A DNA stretch of 5,447 nucleotides from assembly GCA_020057985.1 (NCBI GenBank), contig JAGVEU010000212.1, positions 1 through 5,447 on the forward strand, given 5' to 3'. A program made the translations under genes and the position numbers. Below, one piece after another: positions 1-5,408 of the stretch (within the stretch, counting starts at the first letter, position 1; the number at the start of each line of letters is the position of its first letter). The notes beneath the pieces are model-generated. The model had not been told where the DNA came from. It worked only from the letters and a program-made list of their open reading frames with translations, and ran no database searches. This DNA comes from Calditrichota bacterium (lineage in GTDB: Bacteria > Electryoneota > RPQS01).

Positions 1-939
1 GATGCGGATGGGTATGATCTGTGTTGGAGCGTGATCCAAGCAAGCGACGGAGGTTACGCACTGGCGGGTTATCGAGCGCCCTTTGAAGGGGGAAATGCAG
101 ATCTCTGGTTAGTTAAGACGGACGCCGACGGCGACACGTCATGGACGCTGGAGATCGGAGGCCCAGAGGACGATATGGCAGCAGTTGTTCGACAACGTCC
201 GGACGGCAAGTATACAGTAGCAGGACATACTTGGTCTTACGGCGGCGAATGGGAGAACGGCTGGCTATTGAACGTGAGCGAACAAGGTCAATTAGAGTGG
301 AGTCGAACTTACGGCTTGACTCTTCTTAATGAGCAGAGTGAGTTTTGGGATCTGATCGCCTTGCCGGGTAATGAGTGCGTTATCTCAGGATCAAATCGAA
401 GATCAGGGGAATCAACGAATATTTGGATAATCAAGGTTGATGTGAATGGTGCCGCTGTATGGTCCAGAACCGTGGGTGGATCCGGTTATGACATCGGTTA
501 TGGGATCATTCAAACTATGGATGGAGGGTTCGCGCTGGCCACACAATTCTACTCGTCTCCAACAACTTACGGCTTAGTGAAAGTCGGGAGCTGCGATCCA
601 CCTACTCTTTCTTCACCCATCATGGTCATAGCAAGAACGAATTCCAGTATACGTCTTAACTGGGAATCGGTCTCCACTGCAACGAATGGCTGCATCATGT
701 TGGCAGATTCCTATCAAGTGTATAGTGCGGATTCTCTGAACGGTTCGTTTCATCTGATCGCGACAACTGCGGACACGTTCTACGTGCACGTCGGAGTTGT
801 GAACACGAGCGCGAAGAAGTACTATGAGATTCATGCGGTGGTGAATCCGGCGCCGTCATCGGCTTTAGCACCAAACTTGCGCGTTGTGACGCCGTCCTTG
901 TTCAACGATTCGCGTCAGAAGCGCTCAGCAGCAGAATAG
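1..939 (+). CDS. Beta-propeller-like repeat protein with Fn3-like C-terminus (5' partial)
   Basis: The frame is open from the first base of the window, so the real start lies upstream and the GTG at 31 is probably an internal valine. At least 312 residues are encoded. The first ~197 hold about four repeats of a unit of the form GG-x-D, then Q-x-x-DGG-[YF]-x-[LV]-A-G, then a [DN]-x-W-L-[VI]-K-x-D-x-x-G-x-x-x-W ending; clear copies begin near window residues 5, 55, 106 and 160. Such repeats are typical of secreted beta-propeller-like proteins of T9SS-bearing bacteria. From C198, about residues 199-290 look like a fibronectin type III domain (SSIRLNWESV, then YQVYSADSLNGSF, then KYYEIHAV). The protein ends in RQKRSAAE with no T9SS sorting motif and no anchor visible. 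No enzyme motif is seen, and the exact role is unknown. A terminator follows, so it is probably transcribed separately from the sigma-factor genes. Confidence 0.85.
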   Translation, partial: DADGYDLCWSVIQASDGGYALAGYRAPFEGGNADLWLVKTDADGDTSWTLEIGGPEDDMAAVVRQRPDGKYTVAGHTWSYGGEWENGWLLNVSEQGQLEWSRTYGLTLLNEQSEFWDLIALPGNECVISGSNRRSGESTNIWIIKVDVNGAAVWSRTVGGSGYDIGYGIIQTMDGGFALATQFYSSPTTYGLVKVGSCDPPTLSSPIMVIARTNSSIRLNWESVSTATNGCIMLADSYQVYSADSLNGSFHLIATTADTFYVHVGVVNTSAKKYYEIHAVVNPAPSSALAPNLRVVTPSLFNDSRQKRSAAE

Positions 940-969
940 CCAGCTTCCCAGAATCACCCTTTTTGCACT

Positions 970-1004
970 GAAGGCAAGCACATGACATGCTTGCCTTCTT
1001 CTTT
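970..1004 (+). terminator. Rho-independent terminator after the propeller-repeat gene
   Basis: GAAGGCAAGCA at 970-980 pairs perfectly with TGCTTGCCTTC at 988-998, giving an 11-bp stem with a 7-base loop. It is followed by the T-rich tail TTCTTT. It sits 30 bases past the stop codon of the upstream gene and separates that gene from the sigma-factor promoter. Confidence 0.85.
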
Positions 1005-1029
1005 GAGTTTTCGTGAAGTTCTTTTCGAC

Positions 1030-1058
1030 TTGACAATTACCTCTGCGAATGCTATATT
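1030..1058 (+). promoter_or_regulatory. Sigma-70-type promoter for the sigma/anti-sigma genes
   Basis: A perfect -35 hexamer TTGACA (1030-1035), an exact 17-base spacer and a -10 hexamer TATATT (1053-1058) form a near-consensus housekeeping promoter. Transcription should begin near 1065, about 190 bases before the sigma-factor start codon. It lies just after the upstream terminator, where a new transcription unit is expected. It is not an ECF-type promoter, so basal expression probably depends on the housekeeping sigma factor. Confidence 0.75.
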
Positions 1059-1064
1059 AGGTGC

Positions 1065-1252
1065 AACTTGGTCAATTTTGTCTTTGCTTCGGAGAACAAC
1101 GTTGCCGATTTCCCTTTCGTCACTCTTTGGCTTCTTGTTCCCCCCTCCATCTCGCTTTTGTCACGGCGGCCTGATCGCTTTCGGGCATCAGAGTCATCTC
1201 CGAATATCTCGCATTTCTGTTTCTCAATACCCATATTATACTGATAAGTGTT
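1065..1252 (+). other. Long pyrimidine-rich leader with no convincing gene
   Basis: This is the predicted 5' untranslated region of the sigma-factor transcript, about 190 bases. Positions 1105-1164 are 82% C or T (49 of 60), including a run of six C at 1140-1145. A small hairpin is possible (TTCGG at 1180-1184 with CCGAA at 1200-1204, 15-base loop). A 97-codon open frame starting at 982 crosses the region, but it begins inside the terminator, has low-complexity Ser/Phe/Leu-rich content and no ribosome site, so I do not call it a gene. I recognise no known riboswitch. C-rich, unstructured RNA of this kind could be a Rho-loading (rut) site, but that is speculative. Confidence 0.45.
1214..1242 (+). 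promoter_or_regulatory. Possible second, start-proximal promoter (weak)
   Basis: TATACT at 1237-1242 (overlapping TATTAT at 1234-1239) is a good -10 match. The sequence 17 bases upstream, TTTCTG at 1214-1219, is a poor -35. If used, transcription would begin around 1248-1250, almost at the GTG start, giving a nearly leaderless message. It would also place the 1249-1270 palindrome over the first transcribed bases. Confidence 0.25.
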
Positions 1253-1270
1253 GTGATTGCAATAACAACA
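1249..1270 (+). promoter_or_regulatory. 22-bp near-perfect palindrome over the sigma-factor start codon (operator-like)
   Basis: Ten of eleven symmetrical base pairs match about a centre between 1259 and 1260. The outer arms are TGTTGT (1249-1254) and ACAACA (1265-1270), with core ATTGCAAT (1256-1263); the only mismatch is G1255/A1264. The core TGTGATTGCAATAACA (1252-1267) resembles the CRP/FNR-family site TGTGA-N6-TCACA with one mismatch in the right half. The GTG start codon lies inside the left arm. It could be a DNA operator for a dimeric regulator, or an RNA fold hiding the start codon. The symmetry is visible directly; the function is inferred. Confidence 0.5.
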
Positions 1271-1861
1271 ATTGATTATAACGATTCACTACGTAAATGC
1301 AAGTCTGGCAACGTTGGTGCACGGGAAGACCTCTTTCGGCATCTGCGGGTAAGATTGCTGTCTATTCTGAAATACCGTCTACGAGGATGGCCGACTGAAG
1401 AGATCGAAGACATCCTCCAGGACACCATGACGGTGTTGGCCGAAAAGTTGGATCAGGTTGAGTCAAACCCGGATTTATTCGCATTGGATATTCTGCGCAA
1501 CAAGATTGGCAATCGAGTGAATCGCCGCCGCCGCAGGATTGAGGTCTCGCTTCATCCAACAGACAGCAGCGATGATAGGGAAAAGGGCAGGGACTTTGAT
1601 TCCGCAACTTCTCTGATCGCGAGCGATACTGATCTTGCCGGTATGGAGAGTGAGGACATTGCGGAGGCAATTCGGCACGCGATCTGGAAGCTCTCTCCGT
1701 TGTGTCAAGCGCTGTTCGCCGCGTTGCTTGATAATCGTTCGGTGGCTGATACTTGGGAATTGATGCAGCACACAGAACAGGGTCTGCCAAGATCAACTTT
1801 CGACAAGCGACTTTTCGACTGCCGCAAGAAACTGCGGAAACTTTTGGCACACACGCTCTGA
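1253..1861 (+). CDS. ECF-like RNA polymerase sigma factor (sigma-70 family)
   Basis: This 202-residue protein has the ECF two-domain layout. The sigma-2-like part spans ~12-96: CKSGNVGAREDLF resembles the usual C-x-x-G-[DN]-x-x-A-x-x-x-L-F opening, EEIEDILQDTMTVLAEKL (49-66) matches the core-binding helix (D-[IV]-[VL]-Q-[ED]-T), and LDILRNKIGNRVNRRRRR (78-95) matches the promoter-melting/-10 helix. A polar linker (~97-133) follows. The sigma-4-like part spans ~135-200 (AIWKLSPLCQALFAALL, then STFDKRLFDCRKKLRKLL). Its helix-turn-helix appears about five residues longer than usual near QHTEQGLP. GTG at 1253 is chosen because the ECF opening needs 10-15 residues before it and the next in-frame ATG is inside sigma-2; no good ribosome site precedes it, and the frame is open back to a TGA at 1172. 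The anti-sigma gene follows after 15 bases, so the protein is probably held inactive by it. Confidence 0.82.
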   Translation: MIAITTIDYNDSLRKCKSGNVGAREDLFRHLRVRLLSILKYRLRGWPTEEIEDILQDTMTVLAEKLDQVESNPDLFALDILRNKIGNRVNRRRRRIEVSLHPTDSSDDREKGRDFDSATSLIASDTDLAGMESEDIAEAIRHAIWKLSPLCQALFAALLDNRSVADTWELMQHTEQGLPRSTFDKRLFDCRKKLRKLLAHTL

Positions 1862-1876
1862 TTAATTGAAACGCAC

Positions 1877-3988
1877 ATGTCCGACTGCATAAATCCAACC
1901 CTCGGAAAGCTCATTTTCCATTTTGAAATGGGGCAACTCGAAGATGCTTCTCGCGACCGCTTTGAAGAACATCTGCTGAAGTGTGATTTCTGCCGCGAGG
2001 AAGTTGAGCAGATGTATACCGTCACCAACGCCATGCTCGCGAATCGTGCCGTTATCCGCGCGGGGTTGGAGAAAGATGGGCTCACGTTTGAAGCGCTGAA
2101 GAAGCAGCTTGCCAAGGACGCTCGCAGGCAACAAGCCGACGTCAATCAGAAATGGAGGTGGCTTGTGAATCTGATTAGAACACTGAAAGAGCAGCGCATC
2201 CTCTGGCCCGCGTTGGGCACAACAGGAGTCGTTGCTCTTGCCGCCGTTGTCTATTTCCTTGTTGTACCGACAGAGATGCAGACTTCGAGTTCCTATGTCC
2301 CATACCTCAGATTCCAAGTGTTGCCCTACGAAGGATCCCTGACACTCCGCGGCGAAACTGTCCTTGAAGGCAAGGAGCAGTTTGATAAAGGCATGGAGGC
2401 TTATCTCAGAGCCGACTATAAGCAAGCCGCAAAGTATTTGAAAATCGCTGTGGACAAATCTCCCAAACAAGCTGATTGGTGGCTCTACCTTGGCGTCTGT
2501 CACTTTTTGCGGAGAGATGCCAAGCCCGCGATCAAGGCGCTTGACAGAGCAGATGAACTTGCGCAGGGAAGTATTCGGATCCGGACTCGCTGGTTCCTCG
2601 CTCAAGCCTATCTACTGCAGGGTGATCGCGATAAGGCTGAACCGTTGCTTGAGTGGGTCGTCACTCAGAAAAAGGACTATGCCGACGAAGCTTCAGACTT
2701 GCTTCTCCACTTGAGGGATGTGGGAGCAGCAAGCGAGTCTGACGGCGACAAACCCTCTGTCATTGATCCGATTGGAGGTGAAGTGTTCCTGACTGGTTCT
2801 ACCATTTCGATTATGTGGAACGACGATGACTCGGACCTTGCTAAACAGTACCAAGTCTGGTTGTCCACAGACGGCGGAGTTACATTTCCTAAGCGATTGG
2901 TCTCGGAGATTTCTGGCAATGAGATGTCATGGGATTGGGTAAGGGCGGATATCGCGGGAAGCCGCTTATGCGTACGGGTGAATGTTCTGCGGGAAGAGGG
3001 TATCGTGTACGGCCTAAACTCGAGAGTGTTCAACATCACCGATGCGCCATCCCTTTCGATACTCACTCCCCACCGTGGAGAGCAATTGCGGTTTGGTTCC
3101 ACCAAGCTAATCACATGGACAAGTGTTGGCACCACACCATTGAACTACAATTTGGAATTGTATAAGATCGAATCCCCTGATACCTTGTGGGTGAAATCGC
3201 TAACAGACAATCTTCCGGGCACAGTTAGGAGTTGGTTATGGAAGGATACGCTGATCGTGGGCGATGAGCCGGAATCGGGTGAACACTTTCTCGTGAAGCT
3301 TGTTGGCCTGTTCAGCAGCGGGCAGGTCGCGGATTGGAGCGACGGGGATTTTGCGCTCTTGGCGCCTTCGCCCCTTGTGGTGGTGGAAGTGGGTAGCGAC
3401 GGAACACCGTGGATCGAAGGGGATAGAATTCCAATTCACTGGCAGTGTACCCAAAGCGGAGTACAAGGGTATAGCCTTCAGCTTTGTGAGACGGAGGAAA
3501 GTGAGGGAATGACGCTCGCAAGCAATCTGCCGGCAACTGCGCGCGACTGGATATGGCGGGATGCAAGGCCGCCGGGGACTCACCTGATTCGCGTCATTGC
3601 GCACTTACCGGAGGGAAATATGGTGAGTTATTCGCCCTCAGCCTTTGAGATTCAGCGCCGCTCCTATGAGCAGGCGCGCGAAATCGCATCCGCCGACGAA
3701 GCCACCCGCGCAGGGACGAACAATCCGACAATTCTCTTACAGCAAAATTACCCTAATCCGTTTAATCCTACAACTACTATTAGTTTTGATCTTACAGAAG
3801 CCACAATTGTCAAGTTAACTGTCTACAATACTCTTGGTCAGATTGTGATCACTATGATAGATGGGCCGTTGAGTGCCGGTCATCATTCCGCTGAATTTGA
3901 CGGCCGACAGCTCGCGTCCGGAATGTATCTGTACCGCCTTGAAGCGGGCGGACAAGTCGTGCAGAAGACGATGATGCTGGCGAAGTAG
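1877..3988 (+). CDS. Anti-sigma factor fused to TPR, Ig-like repeats and a T9SS sorting domain
   Basis: This 703-residue protein probably holds the adjacent sigma factor at the membrane. Residues 1-45 look like a zinc-binding anti-sigma (zf-HC2) domain: C4, then H32-x3-C36-x2-C39 in HLLKCDFCREEV. A single membrane helix lies at ~110-130 (LGTTGVVALAAVVYFLVV), preceded by basic residues, which predicts the N-terminus in the cytoplasm and the rest in the periplasm. Residues ~164-282 form a TPR-like helical region (FDKGMEAYLRADYKQAAKYL and similar). Three Ig-like domains follow at ~293-388, 391-495 and 498-593, each with I-x-W early and a W-x-W or W-[IL]-W motif midway (WDW 352, WLW 453, WIW 558). 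Residues 617-703 are a T9SS type A sorting domain (LLQQNYPNPFNPTT, LGQIV, SGMYLYRL, QKTMMLAK). No cleavable signal peptide is seen, which is odd for T9SS cargo. ATG at 1877 gives a complete zinc motif; its ribosome site is weak, so coupling to the sigma gene is likely. The sorting-domain DNA is unusually AT-rich. Confidence 0.85.
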   Translation: MSDCINPTLGKLIFHFEMGQLEDASRDRFEEHLLKCDFCREEVEQMYTVTNAMLANRAVIRAGLEKDGLTFEALKKQLAKDARRQQADVNQKWRWLVNLIRTLKEQRILWPALGTTGVVALAAVVYFLVVPTEMQTSSSYVPYLRFQVLPYEGSLTLRGETVLEGKEQFDKGMEAYLRADYKQAAKYLKIAVDKSPKQADWWLYLGVCHFLRRDAKPAIKALDRADELAQGSIRIRTRWFLAQAYLLQGDRDKAEPLLEWVVTQKKDYADEASDLLLHLRDVGAASESDGDKPSVIDPIGGEVFLTGSTISIMWNDDDSDLAKQYQVWLSTDGGVTFPKRLVSEISGNEMSWDWVRADIAGSRLCVRVNVLREEGIVYGLNSRVFNITDAPSLSILTPHRGEQLRFGSTKLITWTSVGTTPLNYNLELYKIESPDTLWVKSLTDNLPGTVRSWLWKDTLIVGDEPESGEHFLVKLVGLFSSGQVADWSDGDFALLAPSPLVVVEVGSDGTPWIEGDRIPIHWQCTQSGVQGYSLQLCETEESEGMTLASNLPATARDWIWRDARPPGTHLIRVIAHLPEGNMVSYSPSAFEIQRRSYEQAREIASADEATRAGTNNPTILLQQNYPNPFNPTTTISFDLTEATIVKLTVYNTLGQIVITMIDGPLSAGHHSAEFDGRQLASGMYLYRLEAGGQVVQKTMMLAK

Positions 3989-4006
3989 GCCGAAGCAGAA
4001 CGTCTC

Positions 4007-4035
4007 GTGACAATTCAGCACTTGCTCTTTCTATT
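4007..4035 (+). promoter_or_regulatory. Weak candidate promoter before the Ig-like protein gene
   Basis: The 172-base gap 3989-4160 has no clear terminator and no strong promoter. The best pair I find is GTGACA (4007-4012) and TCTATT (4030-4035) with a 17-base spacer, matching 5 of 6 and 4 of 6 consensus positions. Whether the downstream gene has its own promoter or is read through from the anti-sigma gene cannot be settled from the sequence. Confidence 0.25.
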
Positions 4036-4104
4036 AGAAATAGCACACTGAAAAATTCAAAGTAAGAAATCCTGTTTTCGTGGAATATATCAAGTAGGAC
4101 GCAT

Positions 4105-4130
4105 CCCTTAGTCTTAGAGACCCTTAGGTC
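4105..4130 (+). repeat. CCCTTAG direct repeat with small dyad upstream of the Ig-like gene
   Basis: CCCTTAG occurs at 4105-4111 and again at 4121-4127, 16 bases start to start. The second copy is embedded in the dyad GACC-CTTA-GGTC (4119-4130). The spacing of about one and a half helical turns and the position just upstream of the ribosome site could suit a regulator, but the elements are short and could be chance. Confidence 0.3.
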
Positions 4131-4150
4131 AAACAAACAAACCAAAAAAC

Positions 4151-4154
4151 GGAG
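4151..4154 (+). promoter_or_regulatory. Ribosome binding site of the Ig-like protein gene
   Basis: GGAG lies six bases before the ATG at 4161, within GGAGTGA, and follows an A-rich unstructured stretch with three AAAC units (4131-4142). This is the only clear Shine-Dalgarno site in the window. It fixes the start of this gene and suggests efficient translation compared with the sigma and anti-sigma genes. Confidence 0.75.
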
Positions 4155-4160
4155 TGAATC

Positions 4161-5348
4161 ATGATTCAGAGAACCTCACTAACAGTGCTCTTGGCCGTTT
4201 TGATCCTCTTTACTGCGGCAATCGGTCAAGAAAAGAAGCCACCAACCCCCGGCGAAACGACCGTCAAAGTTCTCGTGCCCAACGGGGGAGAAAAGTGGAC
4301 TGAAGCCTCTACCCAGATCATCGCATGGGAGCTTTTCGGCGCGGTAACGCTTCAACCCGACAGTGTTCAGATCACCCTCGTCCGCAAGGGCGCTCTGGCG
4401 ATCGAGAACAACGTCCTGCTCGCGAGCCTCATCAAACCGGATGCCAAGAAATGGGATTGGATGAAAATCGGTCCCATGGAGGAGAACCTCAGAATTGAAG
4501 TGAAAGCCTTCTTTCCAGAGAAAAAGACCTCAAAGGATATGAGTGACAAGTCCTTTGCGATCGTTACCGGACAAGACGCAGTTACTCCAAAACCACTTCC
4601 TCATGACCCGATGCCACATGACCCGACAATCAAAGTGATCGCACCCAATGGCAGCGAGGCGTGGGAGGAATACTCCAACCAGATTATTTCATGGGAACTC
4701 CCCGGCATGCTCGTACTCCGGCCGGACAGCGTCAAAATCGGTCTTGTCCACCGGACTTCAAAGAAAGACGACGAATCAAAGCCAAAAACCACACCACTGG
4801 TTACCCTCGTCCGTCCGGAAACCAATCAGTGGGAGTGGACGAAGATCGGCCCCGCTGAGGAGAATCTCAGAATCGAAGTGAAAGCTTTCTTTCCACAGAA
4901 GAAGTCTGCAAAGGACATCAGCGACAAGACCTTTATCATTGCATCGAAAGGTGTTACCCCTCCACCGGCTCCTCCACGTTCTGCAGTTACAGTAACTGTG
5001 CCGAACGGCGGTGAGAAATTGAAGGTTGGTGCCACAGTAAAAATCATGTGGACGTACCAGATTACTCCCTCGATGAACATCCCTGTTCCCGATCTTCCCC
5101 CATCAAGATATGTGATTACTCTGTCCAGAGACGGCGGGCTCACGTACGAAGAAACCATTGCAAGGGGTCTCAACAATACCCTGCGTGAGTATGTCTGGAA
5201 GGTGGATGGCGCGGCATCCGAACGTTGTCTCGTTAAGGTCTCGTTAACAGGTCAGCAGAATCCTGCTCTATTTGAGGACATCAACGATTCCTTCTTCAGC
5301 ATCTCAAGCGATGTTGAAAAGCCGAAAAGCGAAGGCACTCAACACTAA
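4161..5348 (+). CDS. Secreted protein of three tandem Ig-like (PNGGE...W) domains
   Basis: This 395-residue protein begins with a Sec signal peptide (MIQRTSLTVLLAVLILFTAA), with likely cleavage after AIG at residue 22, before QEKK. No lipobox cysteine is present. Three Ig-like domains follow: residues ~34-136, 156-261 and 275-382. Each starts with a VxxPNG[GS]E motif, has an I-x-W strand and a mid-domain aromatic motif (WDW 98-100, WEW 224-226, YVW in the third), and ends near [KD]-x-F-x-I. The style resembles the Kre9/KNH-type (PF10342-like) Ig fold found in many bacterial surface proteins. Domains 1 and 2 are close duplicates; domain 3 is divergent and more like those of the neighbouring anti-sigma protein (LSRDGGLTY versus LSTDGGVTF). 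Linkers are proline-rich, one with PHDPMPHDP. There is no T9SS sorting tail, so it probably stays in the periplasm or envelope. No enzymatic motif is seen. Its position suggests a partner or regulon member of the sigma/anti-sigma pair, which is inference. Confidence 0.85.
   Translation: MIQRTSLTVLLAVLILFTAAIGQEKKPPTPGETTVKVLVPNGGEKWTEASTQIIAWELFGAVTLQPDSVQITLVRKGALAIENNVLLASLIKPDAKKWDWMKIGPMEENLRIEVKAFFPEKKTSKDMSDKSFAIVTGQDAVTPKPLPHDPMPHDPTIKVIAPNGSEAWEEYSNQIISWELPGMLVLRPDSVKIGLVHRTSKKDDESKPKTTPLVTLVRPETNQWEWTKIGPAEENLRIEVKAFFPQKKSAKDISDKTFIIASKGVTPPPAPPRSAVTVTVPNGGEKLKVGATVKIMWTYQITPSMNIPVPDLPPSRYVITLSRDGGLTYEETIARGLNNTLREYVWKVDGAASERCLVKVSLTGQQNPALFEDINDSFFSISSDVEKPKSEGTQH
4260..4568 (+). 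repeat. Ig-like repeat unit 1 (tandem duplicate of unit 2)
   Basis: This stretch encodes domain 1 of the secreted protein (residues ~34-136). Its last third, from TGG at 4452, aligns without gaps to the segment from 4830: 88 of 111 bases (79%) and 28 of 37 residues (76%) are identical by hand count. Most differences are at third codon positions, indicating a duplication kept under protein-level constraint. Confidence 0.75.
4626..4943 (+). repeat. Ig-like repeat unit 2 (tandem duplicate of unit 1)
   Basis: This stretch encodes domain 2 (residues ~156-261). It shares IKVIAPNG, QIISWEL, LRPDSVKIGLV and IGPAEENLRIEVKAFFP with matching stretches of unit 1. It carries a lysine-rich insertion near residues 199-211 (TSKKDDESKPKTT) where unit 1 has a shorter loop. 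Confidence 0.75.
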
Positions 5349-5376
5349 ACTGCCTTTCATTGTATCCGCTACATTG

Positions 5377-5408
5377 AGCGGGGGCACGTTGTCGTGCCCC
5401 CGCTTTTT
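5377..5408 (+). terminator. Strong Rho-independent terminator closing the locus
   Basis: AGCGGGGGCACG (5377-5388) pairs perfectly with CGTGCCCCCGCT (5393-5404) around a TTGT loop, and five T follow (5404-5408, the first shared with the stem). A 12-bp, very GC-rich stem with a U tract is a textbook intrinsic terminator, 29 bases after the stop codon. The remaining bases to 5447 show no gene. Confidence 0.93.

Noticed and set aside
1094..1122. Possible ECF-type autoregulatory promoter (GAACAAC at 1094-1100, CGTCA at 1118-1122, 17-base spacer)
   Set aside because: The match to the generic GGAAC / CGTC pattern is partial. No equivalent pair was found in 3989-4160 before the third gene, so there is no second site to support it.
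982..1275. 97-codon open frame on the + strand between the first two genes
   Set aside because: It starts inside the terminator hairpin and spans the promoter, with low-complexity Ser/Leu/Phe composition and no ribosome site. It ends within the sigma-factor start region.
1362..1898. 178-codon open frame on the - strand over the sigma gene
   Set aside because: It is antisense to recognisable sigma-2 and sigma-4 motifs and is rich in Arg, Ser, Pro and Cys, as expected of a shadow frame.
1862..2605. 247-codon open frame on the - strand
   Set aside because: It lies wholly opposite the anti-sigma/TPR coding sequence, which has clear domain motifs. The - frame shows no recognisable domain and no promoter or ribosome site.
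4029..4045. Short hairpin CTATT-AGA-AATAG as a terminator for the anti-sigma gene
   Set aside because: The stem is only five AT-rich base pairs and no T tract follows, so it is too weak to call.
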